A stretch of 40,034 bases of DNA from an uncultured Alphaproteobacteria bacterium (GTDB taxonomy: Bacteria > Pseudomonadota > Alphaproteobacteria > RF32 > CAG-239): the NCBI GenBank assembly GCA_944390035.1, contig CALXOP010000026.1, forward strand, positions 1 through 40,034. The letters are read 5' to 3'. A program made the translations under genes and the position numbers. Shown piece by piece: positions 21,833-31,673 of the stretch. The notes below the pieces were generated by a model. The model was not told where the DNA came from. It saw only the letters and a program-made list of their open reading frames with translations, and did no database searches. Every line of letters begins with the position of its first letter. Positions within the stretch are counted from its first letter, which is position 1.

Positions 21833-24295
21833 CTAATACTCCGTTCCCATCTGAAAATCATTGTTTTCATCAACACCAAACATTTTGGCCGTATCTTCCA
21901 AGGAATGAGCCGGCTTTCCGCTCTCGCCAATGATTCTTTGTTTGTTTTTGTTAAAGTCAAAATCCGGCTTTAAGGCCTCAAAAATTACCGAAGTATCGCT
22001 CGGCGTTGCCGGTTTGCCGGTTTTGCTGTTGATACGAACCAGTTTGATGCCTTTGGGAATACGGAAAGGAATGTCCGGTTGGCCTTGAAGAGCTTCGGCC
22101 ATATAGTCATAGAATATCGGCAAGGCAACCGATGCACCGGTTTCTCTGCGGCCAAGTGAACGCGGATTATCAAACCCGACATAAGTGCCGACGACTAAAT
22201 CCGGTGAGAATCCCATAAACCAACCGTCTTTATTGTCATTGGTGGTTCCGGTTTTTCCGGCCAAGTGGCGGTTGAGCTGACGCAGGCGTGCACCGGTTCC
22301 GCGAATGGCGACACCTTCCAAAATCGAGGTCATTTGATAAGCTGACAGCGGGTCAACAATTTGCTCTCTGGTGTCGGCAATTTCAGGAATCGGTTGATTA
22401 TCCCATTTGTCGGCCGTGCACCCTTTGCACTCTCTTTGGTCATGCTTGTAAATGGTTTTGCCGTTGCGATCTTGTATGCGTTCAATAAAATACGGTTCAA
22501 CCTTTTTGCCGCCGTTGACCAAAACCGAATAAGCACTGGCCATATCTATCAAACGTGTGTCACCTGCTCCCAAAGACATAGACAACAACTCGGGCAAATT
22601 CTTGTTTACGCCTATGCGTTTTGCCATTTCGGAGACTTTATCCATCCCGACATCTTGTGCCAGACGCACGGTCATCAGGTTACGGGATTTTTCTATTCCC
22701 TCACGCAAGGTCATCAGGCCATAAAATTTCTTGGAATAGTTTTCCGGTTTCCAGCGCTTTTGGCCAGCACCTTGGTCCAGTACAAAAGGCGCATCCAAAA
22801 TCAGGTCTGTCGGAGAATATCCGTTTTCCAACGCCGTTAAATATACAAAAGGCTTGAAAGACGAACCTGTTTGGCGATAGGCCTGAGTGGCACGGTTAAA
22901 CTGCGACTTGGCAAAAGAATAGCCCCCCACAACAGCCAAAACTTTGCCGGTGTGCGGATCCATGACAATTAAGGCACCTTCAACATTTGGAATCTGGCGT
23001 AATTCGTAGCTGTTTTGTGCCAAATTTTTTGAAGTTTTGACTTTGTCAGATGACGGTTCAACAAAGATAACATCGCCCTCTTTTAAGACTTCCGTTACTG
23101 CCTTAGGGGCATAGCCTATCCCTTGTTTGGGCAAATTTTTACGGGCCCAGGACAAGAGCTGGAGCGGGATGATGCCTTGTTGGCCGTCAACAGTTTCGAT
23201 TGAGGCTTGATTTGGCTCAACCTTTAGCACAATCGCCTTTTGCCAGGTTTTATCGGCCCCGGCGGGTGCTTTAAAGTCCTTCAGGGCTTGGAGGTAATCT
23301 TCGTTTAGGGTAATATTGGTCAGAGGGCCGCGCCAACCGTGTCTTAAATCATAATTTTTAATTTGTTTCTGGAAGACTTTGGTGGCAAGCTCTTGAAGTT
23401 TCGGATTAATGGTGGTTCGTACAATCAATCCTCCTTCATAGAGGGCATCGGAGCCGAATTTGTCGCTGATCTCGCGTCTGACTTCTTCACTGAAATATTG
23501 TGCACTTTTGATAAATTCAGCATTTCGATTGATGGTCACCAGCGGTTTTTGCTTGGCAGCGGCGCCTTCATCAGGGGTGATATATTCATCTTCGACCATA
23601 CGGTCAATTACCCAGTTGCGGCGGGCAACGGCAGCATCATATTTGGTTTTTGGATTATAGTTATTCGGACCTTTGGGCAAAGCAGCCAAATAAGCCATTT
23701 CTTCAATCGTAAGCTCATTCAATGATTTACCGAAATAATTTAACGCGGCGGCCGCTACACCATAAGAACGATTGCCCAGATAGATTTCGTTTAGGTATAA
23801 TTCCAAAATATGGTCTTTGGTGAAGGCTTGCTCCATACGGGTGGCCAAGATGGCTTCTTTGAGTTTGCGCACATAAGACAACTCAGAGCTCAGCAAAAAG
23901 TTTTTGGCTACTTGTTGCGTGATGGTTGAGGCTCCGGCCGGACGACGCCCGGTTCCAATGTTTTTAATATTGCCGATTATGGCACGGATAATGCCGACAT
24001 AGTCAATACCGGAGTGGGAATAAAACTTTTTATCTTCAGCGGCAATAAAGGCATTTTTTACTTGATCGGGAATCTTATCAACGGGAACGAAAATTCTCTT
24101 TTCGGCAGCATATTCCATCAAAAGCTGACCATCACCGGCATAAAGACGCGTGGTTACGGCCGGTTCATATTTTGCCAGTTGATGATAGTCCGGAAGTTGT
24201 TCGGAATATTCCCATAAGGTTGTAATAACCAAGACTACGGCAATCACCGCAAAAAAGAAAAACGTGCTGAGCAGAGATGATAACGTCTTAAACAT
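21833..24295 (-). CDS. mrcA: Penicillin-binding protein 1A
   Basis: This is a bifunctional class A PBP of 820 residues. An N-terminal membrane anchor (about 6-27) is followed by a GT51 glycosyltransferase domain with AEDKKFYSHSGID, RRPAGASTITQQVAKNF and EQAFTKDHILELYLNEIYLG (about 87-180). A PBP1A-type OB insertion (about 330-420) precedes the transpeptidase domain with SxxK (Ser478, Lys481 in TGSSFKP), SRN and KTGT near residue 680. It polymerises and cross-links peptidoglycan in the periplasm. It lies between amidase and prfB; a terminator-like hairpin separates it from the amidase gene, so it may have its own promoter in the gap 24296-24351. Confidence 0.96.
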   Translation of the reverse strand: MFKTLSSLLSTFFFFAVIAVVLVITTLWEYSEQLPDYHQLAKYEPAVTTRLYAGDGQLLMEYAAEKRIFVPVDKIPDQVKNAFIAAEDKKFYSHSGIDYVGIIRAIIGNIKNIGTGRRPAGASTITQQVAKNFLLSSELSYVRKLKEAILATRMEQAFTKDHILELYLNEIYLGNRSYGVAAAALNYFGKSLNELTIEEMAYLAALPKGPNNYNPKTKYDAAVARRNWVIDRMVEDEYITPDEGAAAKQKPLVTINRNAEFIKSAQYFSEEVRREISDKFGSDALYEGGLIVRTTINPKLQELATKVFQKQIKNYDLRHGWRGPLTNITLNEDYLQALKDFKAPAGADKTWQKAIVLKVEPNQASIETVDGQQGIIPLQLLSWARKNLPKQGIGYAPKAVTEVLKEGDVIFVEPSSDKVKTSKNLAQNSYELRQIPNVEGALIVMDPHTGKVLAVVGGYSFAKSQFNRATQAYRQTGSSFKPFVYLTALENGYSPTDLILDAPFVLDQGAGQKRWKPENYSKKFYGLMTLREGIEKSRNLMTVRLAQDVGMDKVSEMAKRIGVNKNLPELLSMSLGAGDTRLIDMASAYSVLVNGGKKVEPYFIERIQDRNGKTIYKHDQRECKGCTADKWDNQPIPEIADTREQIVDPLSAYQMTSILEGVAIRGTGARLRQLNRHLAGKTGTTNDNKDGWFMGFSPDLVVGTYVGFDNPRSLGRRETGASVALPIFYDYMAEALQGQPDIPFRIPKGIKLVRINSKTGKPATPSDTSVIFEALKPDFDFNKNKQRIIGESGKPAHSLEDTAKMFGVDENNDFQMGTEY

Positions 24296-24351
24296 GAATT
24301 ATTCCACTTTTCTTTATAACTTCACAAAATTAGCTCTAATCTATTACAATT

Positions 24352-24381
24352 TATAAAAAAAGCAAAAAGAAAATTGCTTTT
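24352..24381 (-). terminator. Terminator behind the amidase gene
   Basis: On the minus strand AAAAGCAA (24381-24374) and TTGCTTTT (24365-24358) form a stem followed by more Ts. It is A/T-rich and hence weak. It stands 33 nt after the amidase stop and before PBP1A. Confidence 0.55.
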
Positions 24382-24414
24382 AACAGGTAAAACTTGAATT
24401 TATGTTAATTGTTT

Positions 24415-25671
24415 TCAAAATACGGAGGCGTGTTGCATATTGTCAAAATATTTTTCAACCGCTTTGCTGGTGGATACCGCTAATTTTTTGCGGTAGCTTT
24501 TTTGCTTTAAGAGGCGTTCTTCGGTACGATTGGAAAGGTATCCCATCTCCAACAATACCGACGGGACATCCGGTGCCTTCAAAACGGCAAAGCCGGCAAA
24601 ACGATGAGTATTGTCTTTGAGTTGAACCGACTTACGCATTTCTTGTACCATAAAGCCCGCAAATTCAGACGAGCGGTTCATGGTTTCTCTTTGCGCCAGG
24701 TTGATTAAAATATCGGAAACTTCTTTGGAGTGCTCCAGCAGGTTTAATCCGGCAACAATATCCACTTTGTTTTCACGTTCGGCCAAGGCCTCGGCTTCTT
24801 TGTCGGAGGCCGTTTCGGACAAAGTATAAACCGACAAGCCCTTGGCACTGCGATTAACGGCACTATCGGCGTGCAAAGACATGAACAAGTCGGCATTGTG
24901 CTTGCGAGCAATTTTTACGCGGTCACGCAAAGGAATAAACACGTCCGTACTTCTGGTGAGGTAAACTTTGTAGCCTTCTTTTTCGAGAATCGTCTTAAGC
25001 TCTTTGGCCATGGCCAGTGTGATATTTTTTTCATAGACACCGGAATAACCAATCGCGCCAGGGTCTTTTCCGCCATGTCCGGGGTCCAGAACAACAACTT
25101 TCTTTTTGTTGACAGGACGGGCTTTTTCGCTTTTGCCTGAATTGGAAGAAGAGTAGCTGCCGGCAAAAGAATTTTCGGTGCTGAGTGCATATTTTGAGCC
25201 GACTTTAGAGGCAAACTCTCGCTCAGAAGCAATGGCCACGTCAATCACAAAACGCCAACCGAAATTGCTTTGCGGTGCCAACATAAATGCTTTTTTAACA
25301 ATGACCGGCTTTTTCAAATCAAAAACTATGCGGGTGCCGTTGACACCAACCGTGCCCAAACGAGGAGAGGCAAGCAAATTATTGCCGTCTTGCTGTTTTT
25401 CTATTTTAGAACTGACCGGGACATCAAACGTATCAATCACCAATCTTTTAGGACTGCTTAACAAAAATACCTGATAGTCAAACTTTCGGTCGGCATCAAA
25501 AACAATGCGCACATTGCCGACGCCCTGACCAATACGCATGGAACTTATTCCCGCCGCTTGTGCCGAATTTATGCCAGAAAGCCCCAGTGCGGCTAAAAGC
25601 ATTAGCTTAGCCGTAAATGTTGTCATCTTTTTGAAAAAGCTGACAATATGTGGCAAAATGTCCGTCACCAT
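24415..25671 (-). CDS. N-acetylmuramoyl-L-alanine amidase with AMIN domain
   Basis: This AmiC-type periplasmic amidase cleaves the bond between MurNAc and L-Ala in septal peptidoglycan. Length is 418 residues from the ATG at 25671, but a second ATG at 25626 gives a cleaner signal peptide (MTTFTAKLMLLAALGL, cleavage near AQA); neither has a strong ribosome site. An AMIN domain (about 40-140) is followed by a Ser-rich linker and Amidase_3 (about 190-405). Zinc and catalytic residues are visible in DPGHGGKDPGA, VYEKN, SLHAD and LLEMGYLSN. No autoinhibitory insertion is obvious. It is divergent from rne, an arrangement I recall from other Alphaproteobacteria. Confidence 0.93.
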   Translation of the reverse strand: MVTDILPHIVSFFKKMTTFTAKLMLLAALGLSGINSAQAAGISSMRIGQGVGNVRIVFDADRKFDYQVFLLSSPKRLVIDTFDVPVSSKIEKQQDGNNLLASPRLGTVGVNGTRIVFDLKKPVIVKKAFMLAPQSNFGWRFVIDVAIASEREFASKVGSKYALSTENSFAGSYSSSNSGKSEKARPVNKKKVVVLDPGHGGKDPGAIGYSGVYEKNITLAMAKELKTILEKEGYKVYLTRSTDVFIPLRDRVKIARKHNADLFMSLHADSAVNRSAKGLSVYTLSETASDKEAEALAERENKVDIVAGLNLLEHSKEVSDILINLAQRETMNRSSEFAGFMVQEMRKSVQLKDNTHRFAGFAVLKAPDVPSVLLEMGYLSNRTEERLLKQKSYRKKLAVSTSKAVEKYFDNMQHASVF

Positions 25672-26206
25672 AAAAAAAATCCACTCAGTCCATTATGGGA
25701 ATAGTATAAATGATTACTTCTTACCAATCGGTTAAAGTTTTTTAAATTCCTCTGCAATTTACATTTCTTCTCCCAAACTGGCAAGCAGATTTTTGCAATG
25801 AGCTTGAAAAAACTTATTGTGTTTTATGCAAAAATGTATATGCTAACTTTAATTATATGCGCTATGCATCGGAATTTTGTTCATTTGTGAGCGTTTGCTC
25901 TCTGAACCACGTTGACAGGTGCGGTCGGTTTTGCCGACGCCATATAAGGGAAAGATTTATACCGGAAGGTTTTACCTGCAAACCCACAAATAATAAAGCA
26001 AACAATAAGCGGTTTGTCGGATACAAAAGAAAGATGATATATAAATTGGGGATTTGTGCCCCAAGTTGGATTTTATGATTAGGGTGCGTTTTAGTCTTTT
26101 GGGGACTTTTGTTTTGCGTGCCGAGAAACATATACTTTCGCCTAACTCTTCCGGATTGTGACAATCGTTTCACAAATGCAAATTTGTGATAAAGGGAGAA
26201 TTATTT
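25672..26206 (+). promoter_or_regulatory. Long hairpin-rich 5' leader of rne
   Basis: No credible gene lies in this 535-nt gap between the divergent amidase and rne. A possible rne promoter is TTATTG (25814-25819), 17 bp, TATATG (25837-25842), giving a leader of about 350 nt. Hairpins in it are GTCGG/CCGAC (25924-25928 / 25934-25938), TTGGGG/CCCCAA (26046-26051 / 26059-26064), GATTG/CAATC (26154-26158 / 26162-26166) and TCACAAAT/ATTTGTGA (26170-26177 / 26182-26189). The last touches the ribosome site AAAGGGAG. E. coli rne is autoregulated through a similarly long structured leader; the same here is inference. Confidence 0.5.
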
Positions 26207-28951
26207 ATGACTAAAAGAATGCTGATTGATGACACTTGTGCCGAAGAAACTCGTGTCGTCATCGTTAACGGCAATAAAGTTGAAGACGTTGAATTCGAAT
26301 CGACAACACGCAAACAAATTAAAGGAAATATTTATCTCGCTAAAGTTATGAGGGTCGAACCCTCCTTGCAAGCCGCATTTGTTGATTACGGCGGGAATAA
26401 GCACGGTTTTTTGGCTTTTGGCGAAATTCACCCGGACTACTATAATCTCAGCAAAGAAGAATTGGCTGAAATTGATAAGGAAGTCGATGATATTATTGAG
26501 GCTAAACGCCAAGCCTTGAAAGAGCGCGAGTTGGAAAGAGAAAGATACCGTGCCGAAAAAGCTGCCCGTGAAGAAGAGCGCCGTGCTAGAGAAGCTGAAG
26601 AAAAAGCTAGGCTTGAAGCTGAAGCCTTGCAGGCTGAACAAGAAAAACAAACGCAAGAGACAACAGAAGCCAACAGTGCAGAAGTTGAGACTGCCTTAAA
26701 CAGCGCGGAAGAAAAAACTTCTGACGAAGAAGCTCAAATGACACAAGAGCAACCTGCCGCTGAGGCTACTGCAGAAGGTAGCGTGGAAGCTGAGGTTGCC
26801 GAAGAGCCGATTAATGACCGCAAACATCCGCGCAAAAAGAGAATCTTAAAAAAACGTGCCCGCAAGGCGTTGGAGGCCTCTCACAAAGAAGAAAACGCTC
26901 CGCAGGCGGTTGAAAAGGCACAAGCTGCAGCAACAGAGGAAAAAGCCGAAGTTTCTGCCAGCGAAGATACTCCTTCCGAAAATAAGGAAAAGCTCGTCGT
27001 GATGTCGGCCGAAGTTGAAAATCATGATGAAGTCGTATCGGGCGAAGTTGAGGCCCCGGCAACGCAATCCACAACTTCACAACATTTGGCTGAAGAAGAT
27101 GTGGCTGAAGAAGGCGATGACGACGACGATGATGATGTTGAAACCGATTTTGAGATTCAACGCAAATTGCTCAGAATCCGCAAGATGTTCCACCGCAGCA
27201 AGATTCAAGACGTTATTAAAGAAGGTCAGACGTTGTTGGTTCAGGTGGTTAAAGAAGAAAGAGGCAACAAAGGCGCCGCTTTGACGACTTATTTATCTTT
27301 GGCCGGAAGATATTGCGTTTTAATGCCGAACCGCATTAAAAGCGGCGGTGTTTCTCGAAAGATTACCAATGTGGCTGACAGAAAACGTTTGAAAGGCATT
27401 GTTAAAGAGTTGCCGCTTAATGACGAAATGTCAATGATTGTTCGTACCGCCGGCGAAGAAAAAACTAAGGCCGATATTGTTCGCGACTATAATTATCTCA
27501 TCAGAAGTTGGAACCAAATTCGCCTGGATGCCTTAAAGGCAAAGGCTCCGGCTTTGATTCATGAAGAAGGAAACTTAATCAGACGCGCTTTGCGTGATAT
27601 GTACACCAAAGATATTTCCGAAATTATCGTAGACGGAGAACAAGCCTACAAGGCCGCTAAAGAATTTGTGAAGATTTTATCGCCGAATAATTTGAAAAAA
27701 ATTAAAGAAAACAAAAAAGGCGACCTGCCCTTGTTCCAAAAATTTCAAGTTGAATCACAACTGGATAAGTTGCACGACACAAATGTTCAACTGGAATCGG
27801 GCGGTTATCTCGTCATTAATCCGACAGAGGCACTCGTTTCTATCGATGTGAACTCCGGACGTGCTACCAAGGAAAAAGACTTGGAAGAGACTGCGCTTAA
27901 AACCAATTTGGAAGCTGCCGATGAAATTGCCAAACAACTCAGAATGCGTAATTTGGCCGGTTTGGTTGTGGTTGACTTTATTGATATGGAAGACCCGAAA
28001 AATAATCAAGCCGTTGAAAAGCGCATGAAAGAGGCAATGAAAAAAGATCGTGCCAGAATTCAAATTGCAAAAATGAGTTGCTTCGGTTTGCTTGAAATTT
28101 CAAGACAGAGAATGCATTCTTCTTTCTTTGAAAGCAATTATCAGGTTTGTCCGCATTGCCATGGCAAAGGTATTGTCAGGACGATTGAATCAGGCGCAAT
28201 GTATATTTTACGTTGCATTGAAGAAGAAGGAATTAAAAATAAATCTTCCAGAATTAATCTGTATCTGCCGAGTGAATTTGTCGTTTATCTCTTGAATCAA
28301 AAACGCAAAAATCTATCGGCCTTAGAAGATAAGTATAATATGGAAGTTATTATTTGTGCCGATGATTCAATTAAGAACATTGCCGATTATCGCATTGAGA
28401 GAGTTAAAGCTCAGGCAAAGCCGCAAAGCGAAGAAGTCAAAACCGAGGAGGCTGTTATTACCGAAGCCGACAATACTGCCCCTGCTCCGTCTGCCAAACA
28501 AGACAGAAAATCTAAGAGAGGACGGCGCAAAAAAGATGAAGCTCCGGAAAAAGCTGAGAAAGTTATGCCGGCCGAGCTGAACGAGGAAGCAGAACAACTC
28601 AATCAGGATGAAGAAACTTCTACCGAAGTTGTCAGAGAAGAAAACAGCGAGCCTGAAAATGCTGGAAATGAATCTCATGACAACGAATCTCATGACAGAG
28701 AACGTCGTTTTAACAATCGCCGCAGAGACAGAAGAAATCGTTTTGACAGGCGCGGCAGAAACAGAGGTCGCAGAAATCGGGATAATGATAACGAACATTC
28801 GGCTTCCGTAGAGCACAAAAAAGAAAAAAGCGAAGCAATTATCTTGTACAACAGTCATGAAGATATTGCCCCGCAGCCGCAAGCTGAGGCGAAGGAAGAA
28901 AACGAACCGAAGGAAAAATCAACTTGGTGGAGAAAACTCATCAAAAGTTAG
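26207..28951 (+). CDS. rne: Ribonuclease E
   Basis: This is the endonuclease for mRNA decay and rRNA/tRNA processing, 914 residues from ATG 26207 (AAAGGGAG upstream; an in-frame GTG at 26186 overlaps that site and is rejected). The S1 domain is split: QIKGNIYLAKVMRVEPSLQAAFVDYG and the later LLVQVVKEERGNKGAALTTYLSLAGRY are separated by about 240 acidic and Lys/Glu-rich residues (about 85-325). The catalytic DNase I-like part has Asp547 (SIDVNSG) and a second Asp near 590 (DFIDMEDP); the zinc-link is CPHC (648-651). The C-terminal scaffold is disordered with an Arg/Asn-rich RNA-binding patch (about 835-865). The 3' end overlaps the M48 gene. Confidence 0.97.
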   Translation: MTKRMLIDDTCAEETRVVIVNGNKVEDVEFESTTRKQIKGNIYLAKVMRVEPSLQAAFVDYGGNKHGFLAFGEIHPDYYNLSKEELAEIDKEVDDIIEAKRQALKERELERERYRAEKAAREEERRAREAEEKARLEAEALQAEQEKQTQETTEANSAEVETALNSAEEKTSDEEAQMTQEQPAAEATAEGSVEAEVAEEPINDRKHPRKKRILKKRARKALEASHKEENAPQAVEKAQAAATEEKAEVSASEDTPSENKEKLVVMSAEVENHDEVVSGEVEAPATQSTTSQHLAEEDVAEEGDDDDDDDVETDFEIQRKLLRIRKMFHRSKIQDVIKEGQTLLVQVVKEERGNKGAALTTYLSLAGRYCVLMPNRIKSGGVSRKITNVADRKRLKGIVKELPLNDEMSMIVRTAGEEKTKADIVRDYNYLIRSWNQIRLDALKAKAPALIHEEGNLIRRALRDMYTKDISEIIVDGEQAYKAAKEFVKILSPNNLKKIKENKKGDLPLFQKFQVESQLDKLHDTNVQLESGGYLVINPTEALVSIDVNSGRATKEKDLEETALKTNLEAADEIAKQLRMRNLAGLVVVDFIDMEDPKNNQAVEKRMKEAMKKDRARIQIAKMSCFGLLEISRQRMHSSFFESNYQVCPHCHGKGIVRTIESGAMYILRCIEEEGIKNKSSRINLYLPSEFVVYLLNQKRKNLSALEDKYNMEVIICADDSIKNIADYRIERVKAQAKPQSEEVKTEEAVITEADNTAPAPSAKQDRKSKRGRRKKDEAPEKAEKVMPAELNEEAEQLNQDEETSTEVVREENSEPENAGNESHDNESHDRERRFNNRRRDRRNRFDRRGRNRGRRNRDNDNEHSASVEHKKEKSEAIILYNSHEDIAPQPQAEAKEENEPKEKSTWWRKLIKS

Positions 28952-30324
28952 ATTTGCTCATTCGCTTAGGGCAAAATTGCAAAAGGCTAATTATCGGTAT
29001 GATACCGATATTAGCCTTTTTGGCGTTGTCTCTACCAGCACAAGCGCAAATCAGCATTATTTCCGATGAAGAGACAGAGCTCTATTTGAGCAAACTTATT
29101 CAACCAATTTTTAAGTCAGCCGGACTTCCTTTTAATCGCAACAAAATTTACATTGTGAACGATGACAGTCTCAATGCTTTTGTGGCGGACGGAAATAACT
29201 TATTTGTACACACGGGAACACTTATTAAGGCCGACAATGCCGAGCAACTCAAAGGTGTTTTGGCACACGAAGTCGGACATATCACAGGTGGGCATATTTT
29301 ACGCCAAAAGCTCAAAATACAAGATATGCAAGAGGCCTCTTTGGCTTCGATGGTATTGGCCGGAGCCTTGGGGGCGGCCAGCGGACGCGGTGATGTCGCC
29401 ATGGCGGTGATGATGGGGTCGCAAAGCTCTTTACTTTCACATTATCTGGCTTATCGCGTGGAGGAAGAAAGAAGTGCCGATGAAGCCGCTATTGTCTTCC
29501 TAAAAAAAGACAATACTTCGCCGCAAGGGCTTTTAGACTTTATGAAAAAATTGCAAAAACAAAATACGCTGAACGGGGTGGAAGAAAATGTATATTTTAG
29601 AACACACCCGCTGACCTCAGAGAGAATCACTTTTTTGCAACAGGCAGTTAAAGCCTCGCCTTTTAAGCACGAGGCGCAGGCCGATGAGGCTTATTTGCGC
29701 ATTAAAGCCAAGCTCAGTGCTTTTCTATATGACCCGAAACAAACCTTTTTGCGCTATCCTTTAACCAATGGCTCAATTCCCGCGCGCTATGCTCAAGCGA
29801 TAGCTTTTATGAAAAAGTTGGATTTTGCCAATGCTCATAATATTATTGATGCTTTGATAAAAGTTGAGCCAAACAATCCTTATTTTCACGAAGTTAAGGC
29901 GCAAATTTATCTGGAGCAAGGGCAAATTGCGCAGGCCAAACAAGAATATGCACTGATTTTGAAACTTCGTCCGAATACGGCACTTTTTCAACTTGACTGG
30001 GCGCAAATTGTGCTGGCCGGGACGCCGAGTGCAACCGAACTTCAAGGTGTTATTAAGGCGCTTAATCAAGCCTTGATTAAACGACCGACGACCCAGGGGT
30101 GGCTTCTGCTCTCGCAAGCCTATTACCAAGCAGGGCAAGCTGACTATGCCGATTATGCTGCGGCAGAGTATTCTTTGAGGATGGGTGAGCCGGAAGTGGC
30201 TTTACGACAAATACAAAATGCCAAGCGAACACAGACGAATCCAAATCTTGCCCTCAAACTTGAGGATATTAAACAAAGAATAAAAAACCTTTATCCTCAG
30301 ATTGATGAGAAAAAATTTAAGTAA
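28924..30324 (+). CDS. M48 metalloprotease with TPR repeats (BepA-like)
   Basis: This periplasmic zinc protease of the BepA/YfgC type has up to 466 residues. The exact start is unclear: TTG at 28924 overlaps rne by 28 nt and supplies a basic n-region before the hydrophobic signal (MIPILAFLALSLPAQAQ); the first ATG (28999) lacks that region. The catalytic motif HEVGH is at 116-120, and EERSADEAA supplies the third ligand. The C-terminal half (about 270-466) is built of TPR-like helix pairs (YHEVKAQIYLEQGQIAQAKQEY). BepA-type proteins assist or degrade outer membrane proteins. It is convergent with cheR with only 6 nt between the stops. Confidence 0.9.
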   Translation: MVEKTHQKLDLLIRLGQNCKRLIIGMIPILAFLALSLPAQAQISIISDEETELYLSKLIQPIFKSAGLPFNRNKIYIVNDDSLNAFVADGNNLFVHTGTLIKADNAEQLKGVLAHEVGHITGGHILRQKLKIQDMQEASLASMVLAGALGAASGRGDVAMAVMMGSQSSLLSHYLAYRVEEERSADEAAIVFLKKDNTSPQGLLDFMKKLQKQNTLNGVEENVYFRTHPLTSERITFLQQAVKASPFKHEAQADEAYLRIKAKLSAFLYDPKQTFLRYPLTNGSIPARYAQAIAFMKKLDFANAHNIIDALIKVEPNNPYFHEVKAQIYLEQGQIAQAKQEYALILKLRPNTALFQLDWAQIVLAGTPSATELQGVIKALNQALIKRPTTQGWLLLSQAYYQAGQADYADYAAAEYSLRMGEPEVALRQIQNAKRTQTNPNLALKLEDIKQRIKNLYPQIDEKKFK

Positions 30325-30330
30325 AAGCGG

Positions 30331-31296
30331 CTAATCTCTTTTTTTGAGTTCGTTGACCATCTCGGCCGTCGGGGCGCCGTAGGACACATTGCTCGGGCGG
30401 ACAAAGCTCGGTATATTATCTTCATCTCGCTCCAAAGTATCCTCCGCAGCGGTCACTTTTTCAATTTCCAGATTAGGAATTTCAACATCCGGTTTGGCTT
30501 GGAACAAGCACTCCATTCCACCGACCGGTTCATAAAAATGATCCAATCCGGCAACCTTGGCTCCGCGCCCTAAATACAAGAATCCTCCCGGAACTTGGCG
30601 ACTATATATTTTGGCAATTAATTTTTGTTGAACTTCGGAATTGAAATATCTTAAGACATAGCGACAGAAAATCACATCATACAGCTCGCCATGGGTGAGT
30701 TCATCCAACAAATTATAGCGGCGAAATTCGACCATTGACGCAATATCATCATTGACAACCCACTGCCCGTTCTCTTGGTGAAAATTTCCCAAGATTTGGC
30801 GCATATTCAGCCCTCTTTGCACATCAAATTGGCTATATATTCCTTTTTGGGCTTTGGTGACGGCATAGTTGGAAATATCCGTACCGATAATGTCAACTTT
30901 CCAATCGCCTATGCCTTTCAGATTGTGCTTGACGGCCATGGCGATGGAATAAGTTTCTTGTCCGGTTGAACACCCAAGACTCCATATCCGTAGTTTTTTG
31001 GAACTTCGATTGATTTCGCGCAGTTGCGGCAGCATATAAGTCTCGAATCCGCGAAAGACCGGATAGTCCCGATAAAAATAAGTATCAGAAAGTGTGAGCG
31101 CTTCCACAACCTGCCAGATAAGCGCTTTTTGCCCGAGTTTTAACTCGGCAATCAATTCTTCAACCGAGGGATAGCCTTTTTCGCAAATAAAATTATACAG
31201 TTTTTTATCAATAATGAAATATTTGTCGTTGGACAAATCCCAACCGGCATATTGTCTGAGAAGGCTTAATATATATTCAAAATCACTTTTCTTCAT
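30331..31296 (-). CDS. cheR: CheR-type protein-glutamate methyltransferase
   Basis: This 321-residue SAM-dependent methyltransferase methylates glutamates on chemoreceptors. The N-terminal helical CheR domain ends with LSDTYFYRDYPVFRGFETYMLP (about 69-90); the SAM-binding motif is WSLGCSTGQETYSIAM (about 105-120), followed by IIGTDISNYAV and the YDVIFCRYVLRYF active-site strand. A C-terminal tail of about 50 residues is probably disordered, without a pentapeptide-binding TPR part. It is the last gene of a four-gene operon, 4 nt after a CheY-like receiver. No receptor, CheA, CheW or CheB gene is in the window. Confidence 0.92.
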   Translation of the reverse strand: MKKSDFEYILSLLRQYAGWDLSNDKYFIIDKKLYNFICEKGYPSVEELIAELKLGQKALIWQVVEALTLSDTYFYRDYPVFRGFETYMLPQLREINRSSKKLRIWSLGCSTGQETYSIAMAVKHNLKGIGDWKVDIIGTDISNYAVTKAQKGIYSQFDVQRGLNMRQILGNFHQENGQWVVNDDIASMVEFRRYNLLDELTHGELYDVIFCRYVLRYFNSEVQQKLIAKIYSRQVPGGFLYLGRGAKVAGLDHFYEPVGGMECLFQAKPDVEIPNLEIEKVTAAEDTLERDEDNIPSFVRPSNVSYGAPTAEMVNELKKRD

Positions 31297-31300
31297 GTTG

Positions 31301-31666
31301 CTAGACCAATCCCAGAATTGCTAATTTTGAGGTAATTATTTCTTCATCAAAAGGCTTTAAGACATAGTCATCGGCACCACTGTCCAGAGCCTCTTTAATG
31401 GTATCTATATCATTTAATGATGAACAAAAGATTATTTTTGGTTGTTTGGCGATGCGCAAACTCCGAATTTTATACATGGCATCAATGCCATCTAAAACCG
31501 GCAGGCGATAATCCATAATGATGACATCGGGTTCATTGAGCTGGCAAAGTTCAACAACTTCTTCACCGTCTTCGGCCTCAATTACGTCAAAACCTAAATT
31601 GCCCATAATTTTATCGAACAACATGCGGATGATTTTAGAATCGTCGGCAACTAAACATTTTGACAT
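31301..31666 (-). CDS. CheY-like single-domain response regulator
   Basis: This 121-residue stand-alone receiver domain has acidic pocket Asp8-Asp9, phospho-acceptor Asp52 (IIMDYRLP), Ser in FCSS (82-83) and Lys104 (LKPFD), all as in active receivers. It has no output domain, so it acts by protein contact like CheY, DivK or CpdR. Lying 7 nt after chpT and 4 nt before cheR, it may receive phosphate from ChpT or a CheA encoded elsewhere. Confidence 0.93.
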   Translation of the reverse strand: MSKCLVADDSKIIRMLFDKIMGNLGFDVIEAEDGEEVVELCQLNEPDVIIMDYRLPVLDGIDAMYKIRSLRIAKQPKIIFCSSLNDIDTIKEALDSGADDYVLKPFDEEIITSKLAILGLV

Positions 31667-31673
31667 CTTTATC

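Noticed and set aside
25857-26078. Possible small gene in the rne leader
   Set aside because: The 73-codon frame lacks a ribosome site and a plausible protein pattern; hairpins fit an RNA leader better.
28367-28882. 171-codon minus-strand frame opposite the 3' part of rne
   Set aside because: Low-complexity Phe/Ser/Val-rich translation is what the repetitive Glu/Lys/Arg codons of rne give on the other strand.
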